Assembly (NCBI GenBank): GCA_905176665.1
Contig: CAJINA010000176.1
Location: 1 to 64,000 of the forward strand
Direction of reading: 5' to 3'
DNA length: 64,000 nt
DNA from: Olavius algarvensis Delta 4 endosymbiont
Lineage (GTDB): Bacteria > Desulfobacterota > Desulfobacteria > Desulfobacterales > CAJINA01
The notes beneath the pieces were generated by a model. It saw nothing but the letters and a program-made list of their open reading frames with translations, did no database searches and had not been told where the DNA came from. This document shows positions 17,906-26,253 of this stretch, one piece after another. Positions within the stretch are counted from its first letter, which is position 1. The number at the start of each line of letters is the position of its first letter. A program made the position numbers and the translations under genes.

Positions 17906-19828
17906 ATGGCGCGGTTAAATACGCCTGAAGAACTTCAGAGCTTCAGACAGGAAATCCTATCCAAAAAAGATCCCAACAATCCCTGCGTTTCCATCTGCGC
18001 CGGGGCCGGTTGCGTGGCCTCGGGCGCCGATGAAGTCATCACGGCCTTTCAAGCGGAAATCGAAAAAGAAGGCCTGGCCGCAACCGTGGATACCAAGGGT
18101 ACCGGCTGCCCCGGTTTTTGCGAACGCGGACCGGTGGTCGTCATCTATCCCGAGGAGATCTGTTACCTGCAGGTAACGAAGGACGATGTTCCCGAGATTG
18201 TGGCGCAGACCCTGAAGGAAAACAAGGTGGTGGAGCGGCTCCTGTTCGAAGACCCGGTTACCGGGGAGAAAGCCGTCAAGGAGTCCGATATCTCCTTTTA
18301 CGCCAGCCAACAGCGCACGGTGCTGTGCAACAACATCAAGATCGATTCTAAATCGATTGACGACTACCTGGCCATTGGCGGGTATTCCGCGCTGTCCAAA
18401 GCATTGAACCAGATGAGTGATGTGGATGTGCTTGAGGAAGTGAAAAAATCCAACATCCGGGGCCGGGGTGGTGCCGGTTTTCCCGCCGGTGTCAAATGGG
18501 AAGGTTCCCGGAATGCTGCCGATCCAATCAAGTATGTCATCGTAAACGCCGACGAAGGGGACCCCGGCGCCTTTATGGACAGAGCCCTTCTGGAAGGCAA
18601 CCCCCACTCCATTTTGGAAGGACTGATTATCGGTGGTTACGCCATTGGTGCACATGAGGGCTATTTCTACGTTCGACAGGAGTACCCGCTGGCCGTAGAG
18701 AATATCAACCTGGCCATCAGGCAGGCTGAAGAATACGGTCTGCTCGGGGAAAATATCCTCGGTTCGGGATTCGACTTCAAGGTCATTGTCCACCAGGGCG
18801 CCGGCGCCTTTGTGTGCGGCGAATCGACGGCCCTGATGACGTCGCTGGAAGGCAAGGCCGGTGAGCCAAGGCCGAAATACGTGCGGTCCAATGTAAAGGG
18901 ACTCTGGAACCGGCCCAGTGTGCTGAACAATGTCGAGACCTGGGCCAACGTACCCCTGATCGTCAACAACGGCGCGGACTGGTTTACTTCTGTCGGGACT
19001 GAATCCAGTAAAGGCACCAAGATTTTCTCGCTGGTTGGCAAGATTACCAACACCGGCCTGGTGGAAGTCCCCATGGGGATGACCCTGCACGATATCATCT
19101 ATGAAATCGGGGGTGGTATTCCAGAAGGCAAAAAGTTTAAGGCCGTACAGACCGGTGGGCCTTCCGGCGGCTGCATCCCGGAAGAACAGCTGAACCTGGA
19201 GGTGGGCTTCGATGAGCTCACCAAGGCCGGCTCCATGATGGGATCGGGTGGTATGATCGTCATGGACGAAGACACCTGCATGGTGGATGTGGCCCGCTAC
19301 TTTATCAAATTTCTCACCGATGAATCCTGCGGCAAATGCGTTCCCTGTCGGGAAGGCCTGCGCCAGATGGACCGCATCCTGACCAACATCACCACCGGCA
19401 AGGGCCAGGACGGGGACATCGAGCTGCTGGAAGAGTTGTCCGAATGCGCCGTGGATGCATCCCTGTGCGCCCTCGGCAAGAGTGCTCCCAATCCGTTTTT
19501 AAGCACCCTGCGCTATTTCCGGCACGAGTACGAGGCACACATCAAGGATAAGAAATGCCCGTCCCTGTACTGCAAGGAGTTGACCGCCTACTATATCGAC
19601 CCTGAAAAGTGCCAGGCCTGTATGATCTGTGCCCGCAAGTGCCCGGTGGACGCCATCGAGGGCGGTAAGAAAATGATCCATGTCATCAATCAGGAAACAT
19701 GCACCAGTTGCGGGACCTGCCTGGAAGTGTGTCCTTCGCGTTTTGCGGCGGTGGTCAAACTGTCTGGTGAACCGGTGCCCCCGGCAGTCGATGAAAAAGA
19801 CAGAATCATAACCAAAAAGAGCAAATAA
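17906..19828 (+). CDS. bamH: BamH, NuoF-like NADH/FMN subunit
   Basis: 640 aa. An N-terminal thioredoxin-like [2Fe-2S] domain (CVSICAGAGCVAS, then GCPGFCERGP) is followed by the NuoF core: NADH-binding GRGGAGFPAG near residue 188, the FMN-site NADEGDPGAFMDR, and the N3-type cluster motif CGKCVPCREG near 475. The C-terminus carries two ferredoxin motifs (CQACMICARKCP, CTSCGTCLEVCP). It is the predicted NAD(H)-reactive flavoprotein of the Bam complex. The start ATG has GGGGAG upstream. It is separated from bamI by two bases, indicating coupling. Confidence 0.94.
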   Translation: MARLNTPEELQSFRQEILSKKDPNNPCVSICAGAGCVASGADEVITAFQAEIEKEGLAATVDTKGTGCPGFCERGPVVVIYPEEICYLQVTKDDVPEIVAQTLKENKVVERLLFEDPVTGEKAVKESDISFYASQQRTVLCNNIKIDSKSIDDYLAIGGYSALSKALNQMSDVDVLEEVKKSNIRGRGGAGFPAGVKWEGSRNAADPIKYVIVNADEGDPGAFMDRALLEGNPHSILEGLIIGGYAIGAHEGYFYVRQEYPLAVENINLAIRQAEEYGLLGENILGSGFDFKVIVHQGAGAFVCGESTALMTSLEGKAGEPRPKYVRSNVKGLWNRPSVLNNVETWANVPLIVNNGADWFTSVGTESSKGTKIFSLVGKITNTGLVEVPMGMTLHDIIYEIGGGIPEGKKFKAVQTGGPSGGCIPEEQLNLEVGFDELTKAGSMMGSGGMIVMDEDTCMVDVARYFIKFLTDESCGKCVPCREGLRQMDRILTNITTGKGQDGDIELLEELSECAVDASLCALGKSAPNPFLSTLRYFRHEYEAHIKDKKCPSLYCKELTAYYIDPEKCQACMICARKCPVDAIEGGKKMIHVINQETCTSCGTCLEVCPSRFAAVVKLSGEPVPPAVDEKDRIITKKSK

Positions 19829-19830
19829 CA

Positions 19831-20424
19831 ATGAGCGAATTCCAATTAGAAATCGATGGACAGGCTGTAACGGCCACTGAAGGGATGACGGTGCTGGAGG
19901 CTGCCCAGAGTGCGGGCATATCCATTCCCACGTTGTGTCACCATGAGAAACTGGAACCCTTTGGCGGCTGCCGGATTTGCATCGTGGAAGTTGAAGCGAA
20001 TGGCTGGACCAAGCTCGTTGTTTCCTGCGTGTATCAGGCCGAAGAGGGCATCATTGTGCGCACCCGCTCCGAGAAGGTCGATCGCCTGCGCAAAACCATC
20101 CTGGAACTGCTGTTGGCCCACGCTCCGGATTCACCACCGCTGCAGGCCCTTGCTGAAGAGTACGGAGCCGAAAGAGACCGGTATGAAAAGGACGCTTCCT
20201 TCTGCATCCATTGCGGCCTGTGTGTCCGGTATTGTGCGGAAGTAAAAAAAGCCAACGCGGTAGGCTTTGTCGACCGCGGTATCCGTAAAGAGATCAGTTT
20301 CGTACCGGATATTGCCGCCAAAGAGTGCAACGACTGCAAGGAGTGCTTTCCGCTCTGTCCCACATCTTACCTGCAAGCGGTGTTTGTGCTAACTGAATCA
20401 CTTGCGTTCCCCCAAGAACCATAA
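19831..20424 (+). CDS. bamI: BamI, NuoG-N-terminal-like Fe-S subunit
   Basis: 197 aa resembling the N-terminal portion of NuoG/HoxU. It has a [2Fe-2S] ferredoxin fold (PTLCHHEKLEPFGGCRICIVEV, with the fourth Cys in VVSCVY) and, further on, two [4Fe-4S] motifs, CIHCGLCVRYC and CNDCKECFPLCP. It completes the NuoEFG-like part of the Bam complex and the bamB-I gene order. A strong terminator structure follows about 100 bases later, so this is the last gene of the operon. Confidence 0.9.
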   Translation: MSEFQLEIDGQAVTATEGMTVLEAAQSAGISIPTLCHHEKLEPFGGCRICIVEVEANGWTKLVVSCVYQAEEGIIVRTRSEKVDRLRKTILELLLAHAPDSPPLQALAEEYGAERDRYEKDASFCIHCGLCVRYCAEVKKANAVGFVDRGIRKEISFVPDIAAKECNDCKECFPLCPTSYLQAVFVLTESLAFPQEP

Positions 20425-20466
20425 TTGTCACACTGTGGTTGTAGGTGTACCGGTTAGATAAATGGC

Positions 20467-20494
20467 GTCACCCCGGCGAAAGCCGGGATCCAAG
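20467..20494 (+). repeat. REP-like palindromic unit
   Basis: A short unit beginning GTCACCCCGGCGAAAGCCGG, whose core CCCGGC / GCCGGG pairs around a GAAA loop. It ends in GATCCAAG. The same unit type occurs as an inverted pair at 22763-22835. These resemble REP elements widespread in proteobacterial intergenic DNA. Confidence 0.6.
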
Positions 20495-20526
20495 TTTCCG
20501 TACACGTAATCAGGCTATAAACGCAG

Positions 20527-20570
20527 AATCCCCCACAGGGCATGCATTGATGTCATGTGGGGGATTTTTA
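20527..20570 (+). terminator. Rho-independent terminator of the bam operon
   Basis: An 11-bp perfect stem AATCCCCCACA / TGTGGGGGATT, an 18-base loop and a T-run (ATTTTTA) on the plus strand. It lies between convergent bamI and the oxidoreductase gene; it could work in both directions but the T-run favours the plus strand. Confidence 0.8.
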
Positions 20571-20597
20571 ATTAGCGCAGCAGGTTTTTAATTACGT

Positions 20598-22706
20598 TTA
20601 AGCCATGTTGGCGGCCACGATCTCCGCAATATCAAGCGTTTTGATCTCCTCTTCCTTGCCCATCTCTTTCATACCGTCCTCGACCATGGTCAGACAAAAC
20701 GGGCAGCCCACGGCCACGTTGGCTACGTTCTGGTGGTCAATCTCCTCACTGCGTTCCAGGTAGATGCGCTTGCCGATGGTCTCCTCCATCCACATCCGGC
20801 CTCCGCCGGCGCCGCAGCAAAAACTCTCCTGGCCGCAGCGTTCGAGTTCCTTGAAGCCGTCTTTAGCCACCGATTGCAGCAAAGAACGCGGCTGATCGAA
20901 CACATCGTTGTAGCGGCCCAGGTAGCAGGGGTCGTGGTAGGTGAGGGCACCTTCCAGTGATCTGTTCAGCTTGATCTTGCCTTCCTTGACCAGCTGCGCG
21001 ATGAACGCGGAGTGATGGATGACCTCGTAATTGCCACCCTTCTGGGGGTACTCGTGTTTCAGGGTGTTCAGACAGTGGGGGCAGGCGGCGATGATCTTTT
21101 TGACGTTGTAGCCGTTGAGGGTTTCGATGTTCTCCTCGGCCATCATCTGGTAGAGCATTTCGTTGCCCACCCGCCGGGCAAAGTCGCCGGTGCACTTTTC
21201 TTCCGTACCTAAAATAGCGAAGTTTACGCCGGCCTTTTGCAGGATCTTGACCAGGGCGGTAGAGACCTTCTTGGTGCGGTCATCGAAACTGCCGACACAT
21301 CCCACCCAGAGCAGGTAGTCCACATCCGAGTCCTCGGCCATGGTCTTGACATCCAGGCCCTCAGCCCAGTCTGCCCGCTTGTCATAGCCAATGCCCCAGG
21401 GGTTTCCATTACGTTCCAACCCTTTCAGGGCCGTGTTCAGCTCCTTGGGATAGGCTTCAGCCATTAAAAACTGGCCCTGGCGCAGGGCGGTGACGCGCGG
21501 CACCTGCTCGATGGTCACCGGGCAGACCGCCTCGCAGGCCCGGCAGGTGGTGCAGGCCCAGAGGGTGTCTTCGGCGATGACATCACCCACCAGCGCTTTC
21601 TCGCTGTTGAGGGCCATCATCTCTTCCTTTACCTTTTCCGCCTGTTCTTCGTCTTCGAGGCCGGCCAAAGTGGCTTTCAAGCCGGCCCGCTTGATGATGT
21701 TGGCGGAATTGTCGAGCAGTTCGAGCTTCAGGCTGTCGTTGAATTCATGCAGACTCAACGGTTTATCCGTAGTGTACGCCGGGCAGACCTCCTTGCAGCG
21801 GCCGCACTCGGTACAGGTGTACAGGTCCAGGCCCTGTTTCCAGTCGAGCTGGTGTATATGGTTGATACCCAGGGATTCGTCTTCCCAGGCGGCCTCGTCT
21901 TCGAGGTCCAGCCATTTGGCTTTCTCGTGGGGGTAGTCCAGGCTTTTGAAAAATACGTTTGGCAGGGCCGTGATTACGTGAAAGTGTTTACCCGTGGGCA
22001 GTACGTTCAGGAACACCAACTGGGTGATGATATGCGTCCAGAACATCAACGTCATGAGGGTTGTGGCGGCATCGACGCCCAGGCCGGAAACCAGGCCGGC
22101 CGCGCCCACTGACACCGGTGTCCAGGCAAACTCGCTACCATATTTTACATTGTTGAAAAAATGCAGGCTGTCCGGGTTGCCGTAGAGTTGGATCAGGTTG
22201 TAGCGCGTGCCGTCGTAGAGCAGGTCGGAGACCATGAGGATGCCGATCATTACCAGGACCAGGTAGGCCTCGAAGGTGTTATGCATCCGCTCCGGCTTCA
22301 GCACCGCCCGGCGGAAGAATGCGTACAGCACCATCAGCAAGACGATGCCTTCCATGATATCCTTCACGAAGATATACAGGTAACCCAGCAGGTACTCATC
22401 CCCGAAAAAGGGCAGATGAAACCCCACCTGGTACCCTTCACCATACAAGGTGATACTGCGGATCAACAGCACACAAAATCCCCAGAAGATGAAAGCGTGC
22501 ATGATACCGGAGCCGCGTTCCCTGGCCCGCCCGACCAGCCGTTTCTGGCCCACGGCCAGAACCAGCACGGCCACCACGCGCTCTTTAATGTGATTGGCTC
22601 TATCGGCCGGCTCCAGGGCGCGCAGCAATTGGATTTTACCCCACATCGTACGGCCGAATACGGCCAGGGCTACGATCAGCAGGATGGACATCAACAGGGG
22701 ATTCAT
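20598..22706 (-). CDS. Membrane FeS oxidoreductase (ETF:menaquinone oxidoreductase type)
   Basis: 702 aa. The N-terminal ~270 residues hold about six hydrophobic segments like the cytochrome-b-type gamma subunit of nitrate reductase. The C-terminal cytoplasmic part has two [4Fe-4S] motifs (CTECGRCKEVCP, CTTCRACEAVCP) and two CCG domains (last SFCCGAGGG), as in HdrD. Such proteins next to etfBA take electrons from reduced ETF to menaquinone. The ATG at 22706 is supported by GAGG five bases upstream; a TTG six codons earlier is less likely. It lies downstream of etfB-etfA on the same strand and probably belongs to the same operon. Confidence 0.88.
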   Translation of the reverse strand: MNPLLMSILLIVALAVFGRTMWGKIQLLRALEPADRANHIKERVVAVLVLAVGQKRLVGRARERGSGIMHAFIFWGFCVLLIRSITLYGEGYQVGFHLPFFGDEYLLGYLYIFVKDIMEGIVLLMVLYAFFRRAVLKPERMHNTFEAYLVLVMIGILMVSDLLYDGTRYNLIQLYGNPDSLHFFNNVKYGSEFAWTPVSVGAAGLVSGLGVDAATTLMTLMFWTHIITQLVFLNVLPTGKHFHVITALPNVFFKSLDYPHEKAKWLDLEDEAAWEDESLGINHIHQLDWKQGLDLYTCTECGRCKEVCPAYTTDKPLSLHEFNDSLKLELLDNSANIIKRAGLKATLAGLEDEEQAEKVKEEMMALNSEKALVGDVIAEDTLWACTTCRACEAVCPVTIEQVPRVTALRQGQFLMAEAYPKELNTALKGLERNGNPWGIGYDKRADWAEGLDVKTMAEDSDVDYLLWVGCVGSFDDRTKKVSTALVKILQKAGVNFAILGTEEKCTGDFARRVGNEMLYQMMAEENIETLNGYNVKKIIAACPHCLNTLKHEYPQKGGNYEVIHHSAFIAQLVKEGKIKLNRSLEGALTYHDPCYLGRYNDVFDQPRSLLQSVAKDGFKELERCGQESFCCGAGGGRMWMEETIGKRIYLERSEEIDHQNVANVAVGCPFCLTMVEDGMKEMGKEEEIKTLDIAEIVAANMA

Positions 22707-22762
22707 GGCTACCTCATCAATCAATTTTAACTATTCATGAACCGGGCTGGTAGGTTTTAGCC

Positions 22763-22835
22763 GTCATGCCGGCGAAGGCCGGCATCCAGGGATTTCGAGA
22801 GGGACAGCTGGATGCCGGATCAAGTCCGGCATGAC
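22763..22835. repeat. Inverted pair of REP-like units
   Basis: Two units face each other: GTCATGCCGGCGAAGGCCGG at 22763 and its inverted counterpart ending CAAGTCCGGCATGAC at 22835. Each is itself palindromic. It lies in the etfA-oxidoreductase gap and could form a large hairpin that modulates downstream expression. A single related unit lies at 20467-20494. Confidence 0.65.
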
Positions 22836-22851
22836 GATACGGACAGCCGAG

Positions 22852-23811
22852 TTAGCTTCTTACTTTGGCGATTTCTTCCTTGAGAACCGGCACTACTTCG
22901 AACAGGTCGCCGACGATACCATAATCGGCCACGTTGAAGATGGGCGCTTCGGGGTCCTTGTTGACCGCCAGAATCACCTTGGAGCCGTTCATGCCCGCCA
23001 GGTGCTGGATGGCGCCGGAAATGCCAATGGCCATATAGAGGGTCGGGGCCACGATCTTGCCGGTCTGGCCGACTTGCTTGTTGTGGGGCAATAAACCGGC
23101 ATCCACCATGGCGCGGGAAGAGCCAAAACCGGCGTTGAGATCGTTGGCCAGTTCCTTGACCATGTCGATTCCGGCCTGGTCCTTGGCACCGCGTCCCACT
23201 GAAATAACGATGTCCGCATCAGCCAGATCGATCTCGCCGCTGGCATCCGATACGAGCTCTTTGATAACAGCCTTCAAATCTGCGTCCGGTGTGGTCAATT
23301 TGACGACATTTTCGGTCCCGCTGATGCCGGGATCCGCCTCGAAGGCACCGGCCCGGACAACGGCCACCAGCTGGGGCGTATTGACCTTGATTCGCTGCAT
23401 CACTTTGTTGGCAATGGCAGGGCGCACGATTTCAATCTGATCACCGTCCAGCGACACATCGGTAATTTCGGTGGCGCAGGCGACTTCCAGCTTTGCCGCA
23501 ACCCGGGGGGCGGCGGTCTTACCGCTTTCGGAAAAACCAAACCAGATAAGGTTGGCGCCGGACTGCTGGGCGGCATCCGCCACACAGGTCGCGTACGGGC
23601 CGGCTGAAAATAGTTCCAGTCCCGGATCATCGGCGATGTATTGTGTGTCTGATCCGGCGTTGGCCAGTTCGGATGCGAGCGCTTCGATATTGCTGCCGAT
23701 GGCCACCACGGCGGTTTCGGCGCCGATGGCCTTGGCCTTGGATAACAACTCGGCGGTGCTGTTTTTCAGGACACCCTCTTTGGTGTCTGCTACTACAAGT
23801 ACTTTAGCCAT
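22852..23811 (-). CDS. etfA: Electron transfer flavoprotein alpha subunit
   Basis: 319 aa. The C-terminal FAD-binding domain is clear: [22 protein letters not shown], then [16 protein letters not shown] and [23 protein letters not shown]. The N-terminal domain pairs with EtfB. It accepts electrons from acyl-CoA dehydrogenases and hands them to the membrane oxidoreductase encoded next. ATG start. Confidence 0.96.
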   Translation of the reverse strand: MAKVLVVADTKEGVLKNSTAELLSKAKAIGAETAVVAIGSNIEALASELANAGSDTQYIADDPGLELFSAGPYATCVADAAQQSGANLIWFGFSESGKTAAPRVAAKLEVACATEITDVSLDGDQIEIVRPAIANKVMQRIKVNTPQLVAVVRAGAFEADPGISGTENVVKLTTPDADLKAVIKELVSDASGEIDLADADIVISVGRGAKDQAGIDMVKELANDLNAGFGSSRAMVDAGLLPHNKQVGQTGKIVAPTLYMAIGISGAIQHLAGMNGSKVILAVNKDPEAPIFNVADYGIVGDLFEVVPVLKEEIAKVRS

Positions 23812-23875
23812 GATATGTTTTCCTTGTATATAAGGTTAAGGTCTAAAAAAGATCCGGCGGGATCGGTTGCATGTC

Positions 23876-24661
23876 CTAAAAAACTTTGGCTTCACTGGCC
23901 AACAGCCCGACCACCTGGGCTGTAATTTCGGCCGGGTCGCCTTCGAATTTCTGGCCGGCTTGTCGTGTTTCGGATTTCATGAATTCAACGATCTCCGATT
24001 TTAGGGATCCGCAGCCGACCTCATCTGCCGAAGTGCCCAGCGAAGCCAGGTCCATGCTCTGGATCTTCTTTTTCTTGGCCAGCATGATGCCGCGCATGGC
24101 GGGCAGGCGCGGTTCATTGATACTGTCGCTCACCGTGACCACGGCCGGAAGCTCAATTTCGACAATTTCGGTGCCGGCATCGCCCAGACGGGATACCTTG
24201 ACGTGCTGGTCGTCCACAAAGTCGATGGCGATAACATTGCTCACGCAGGGGATGCCCAGGTTTTCAGCCAGGATGATACCGGTCTGGCCGCTGTCCGTGT
24301 CCTGGGCCTGTTTGCCGGAGATGATGAGATCGTAGTCACCGTTTTCGTAAACCTTCTGCAGCACTTTGGCGAAAACAAACGCGTCTGCGTTGGCCAGGGC
24401 CGGGTCATCGATTTCGATGCCGTCTTCAATCCCCATGGCATAGGCCTTGCGGATCATCTTGGTATTGTCTTCCCCGCCGCCGATGCTGACCAGGGTCGTT
24501 TCCGCACCGTTGTTTTCCTTTAGTTGAACGGAGGCTTCTACCGCATTTTCGTCCCAGGCGTTCATGACATACTGCAGCCCGTCCTCGACGATGGCTCCGT
24601 TTTCCACGTTGATGTTCAATTCTACATCAACTACCTTTTTTACGGTTGTGAGAATCTTCAC
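23876..24661 (-). CDS. etfB: Electron transfer flavoprotein beta subunit
   Basis: 261 aa starting at a GTG (24661) directly behind a perfect GAGGAGG ribosome site. A longer frame upstream to 24835 overlaps the iclR end and is not family-like. Motifs: VKILTTVKKVVDVE at the start, the DENAVE segment, and the AMP-binding region YDLIISGKQAQDTDSGQTG. It forms the ETF heterodimer with EtfA, 64 bp downstream. Confidence 0.95.
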   Translation of the reverse strand: MKILTTVKKVVDVELNINVENGAIVEDGLQYVMNAWDENAVEASVQLKENNGAETTLVSIGGGEDNTKMIRKAYAMGIEDGIEIDDPALANADAFVFAKVLQKVYENGDYDLIISGKQAQDTDSGQTGIILAENLGIPCVSNVIAIDFVDDQHVKVSRLGDAGTEIVEIELPAVVTVSDSINEPRLPAMRGIMLAKKKKIQSMDLASLGTSADEVGCGSLKSEIVEFMKSETRQAGQKFEGDPAEITAQVVGLLASEAKVF

Positions 24662-24726
24662 AATGTCCTCCTCGGTATTAATTAGTGTTCGTTTGCACTT
24701 GTTTACTAAATATACAGCAGCCGGGG

Positions 24727-25491
24727 CTAAACACCCCCGGCCCCTGAATTGAGCTCGGATGCGATCCCTTTCAACAGTGAACTTATTTCCGGAAAAGAAG
24801 ATTCCGGTACCTGATGCGTCAAACCAACCGCCCAAATAGCGGCCTGCAGCCCGCCGCCTTTCACTTTTACCGGGATGGCAAATGAAACCATGCCTTCTAT
24901 GTACTCTTGCCGGTCGATGACAATACCCTGTTGGCGGGCTTCCAGAACTTCGCGCCGGTATGTTGCTATATCGGTCGTGGTATGGGGTGTATAGGGTTTC
25001 AATTCGGTGCGCGCCAGGATGTCATCAATCTCTTCATCGGGCAGCTGGGTGAGCATGGCCTTGATGCCGGGGCCCGCCAAAACCGGCATGCGCAGACCGA
25101 TCTCCGAAGACACCTTGATGCCGTAAGCCGAATCAACTTTGTCGATCAGGATGGAGCGTCTATCCGCCCGAATACCTAAAAACGCGGAGAGTTTTGTTTT
25201 CGCATTGATCATTTCCAGGTAGGGGTGGGCAGCCTGGATCAGTTCCGAGCGGTTACCGGCAATGTTGCCCAGGATATAGAGGCGTGTGCCGAAGACAAAC
25301 TTTCCGCCGGGGTTGTGCTCGAGCACGTTGAGGTCCTGCAGGGTGTGGACGATGTTGAATACCGTGCTTTTGTTCAGATCGAGCTCCCCGGAAATGTCAC
25401 TGATGCCCATCGGTTCACGGGTTCTGGCAAGCAGATCCAGAATAGCGAAGCACTTATCGATGGCTGGTACTCTTTTAAACGCTGGGGGCAT
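24727..25491 (-). CDS. IclR-family transcriptional regulator
   Basis: 254 aa. The N-terminal winged helix (AIDKCFAILDLLARTREPMGISDISGELDLNKSTVFNIVHTL) and C-terminal GAF-like effector domain (GIKVSSEIGLRMPVLAGPGIKAML, GMVSFAIPV) are typical. IclR proteins often control aromatic-acid catabolism. It is 65 bp upstream of etfB on the same strand and about 4.3 kb from the bam operon end, so control of ETF and possibly bam is plausible but inferred. Confidence 0.9.
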   Translation of the reverse strand: MPPAFKRVPAIDKCFAILDLLARTREPMGISDISGELDLNKSTVFNIVHTLQDLNVLEHNPGGKFVFGTRLYILGNIAGNRSELIQAAHPYLEMINAKTKLSAFLGIRADRRSILIDKVDSAYGIKVSSEIGLRMPVLAGPGIKAMLTQLPDEEIDDILARTELKPYTPHTTTDIATYRREVLEARQQGIVIDRQEYIEGMVSFAIPVKVKGGGLQAAIWAVGLTHQVPESSFPEISSLLKGIASELNSGAGGV

Positions 25492-25692
25492 AAGGAGATC
25501 CGAAATTGTTTCTTATAGAAAACGTTCGTTCTACATATCAAACGATTGCCAATTCTGTCAAGGGAAAAGCAAGCCACCGCCGGCAATTGTGCTGGTAACC
25601 CAAACAACCAAATATTTCTATAATATTAATATGTTATTATATTGTACAACGAACAGAACGATCTCTAACGCAAAAACATTTCTAAAAATTGG

Positions 25693-25720
25693 TTGACAGG
25701 ACATGCCAAGGTAAAATATT
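25693..25720 (+). promoter_or_regulatory. Promoter of the marR gene
   Basis: A perfect TTGACA at 25693-25698, a 16-base spacer and AATATT (25715-25720, 4/6). The -10 region overlaps the palindromic operator at 25719, as expected for autorepression. Confidence 0.6.
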
Positions 25721-25734
25721 TGTATGTACAAACA
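25719..25734 (+). promoter_or_regulatory. MarR operator 1 (autoregulation)
   Basis: TTTGTATGTACAAACA, with TTTGTA / TACAAA as inverted arms around TG. 14 of 16 bases recur before the aldo-keto reductase gene (26201-26216), which suggests both sites bind the MarR protein encoded between them. Confidence 0.65.
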
Positions 25735-25749
25735 TTAAACGGGGCGACC

Positions 25750-26184
25750 ATGGGAACGAAAAAATCAATATTACACGACTGCCTGTATTTTACGGCCAAT
25801 TCACTCTCCCGGATTATTACCCGGATGGCTGAAGAGGAGTTTCGTAAAACCGGACTGTCCCCTTCCTATGCTTTTCTGGTGATGCTGGTGATGGATGATC
25901 CCGGTATTGGCCAGAAGGCCCTCTGTGAACAGCTCAACCTGGCGCCTTCGACGGTTACCCGTTTTGTGGATGCTTTGGTGCAAAAAGGATACCTCACCAG
26001 ACAGAGCATAGGCAAAACAGCCAATATCTATCCTACTGCGCAAGGCATCGCATTGCGCGAGTCTATCGATGCGGCCTGGACAAGCCTGCACATGCGCTAC
26101 GCTGCTGTTCTGGGTCTGGAGGCGGGGGATGAATTGACCGCTGCGATCGACCGGGCCGCTGCAAAGCTGGGTAGCACCGGGTAA
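25750..26184 (+). CDS. MarR-family transcriptional regulator
   Basis: 144 aa, the usual MarR length. The winged helix spans about residues 45-105 (LVMLVMDDPGIGQKALCEQLNLAPSTVTRFVDALVQKGYLTRQ, then a wing and a TAQG segment). The start ATG (25750) has GGGG nearby; an earlier in-frame start would lie within the operator. It likely represses itself and the aldo-keto reductase gene through the paired operator sites. Confidence 0.9.
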   Translation: MGTKKSILHDCLYFTANSLSRIITRMAEEEFRKTGLSPSYAFLVMLVMDDPGIGQKALCEQLNLAPSTVTRFVDALVQKGYLTRQSIGKTANIYPTAQGIALRESIDAAWTSLHMRYAAVLGLEAGDELTAAIDRAAAKLGSTG

Positions 26185-26200
26185 TTTTTTTCATGTAAAT

Positions 26201-26216
26201 GTTGTGTGTACAAACA
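26201..26216 (+). promoter_or_regulatory. MarR operator 2 (before aldo-keto reductase)
   Basis: GTTGTGTGTACAAACA, 14/16 identical to the operator before marR and with the same half-site spacing. It lies 38 bases before the start of the aldo-keto reductase gene. Confidence 0.6.
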
Positions 26217-26253
26217 ATAATATTCTGAATAACCATGACGAAAGGAGCCTAAC

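Noticed and set aside
17957-19090. 377-codon antisense frame over bamH
   Set aside because: Shadow of bamH; no recognisable protein.
23876-24835. Longer etfB start at 24835
   Set aside because: It overlaps the iclR end, has no family similarity, and a GTG with a perfect GAGGAGG site lies at 24661.
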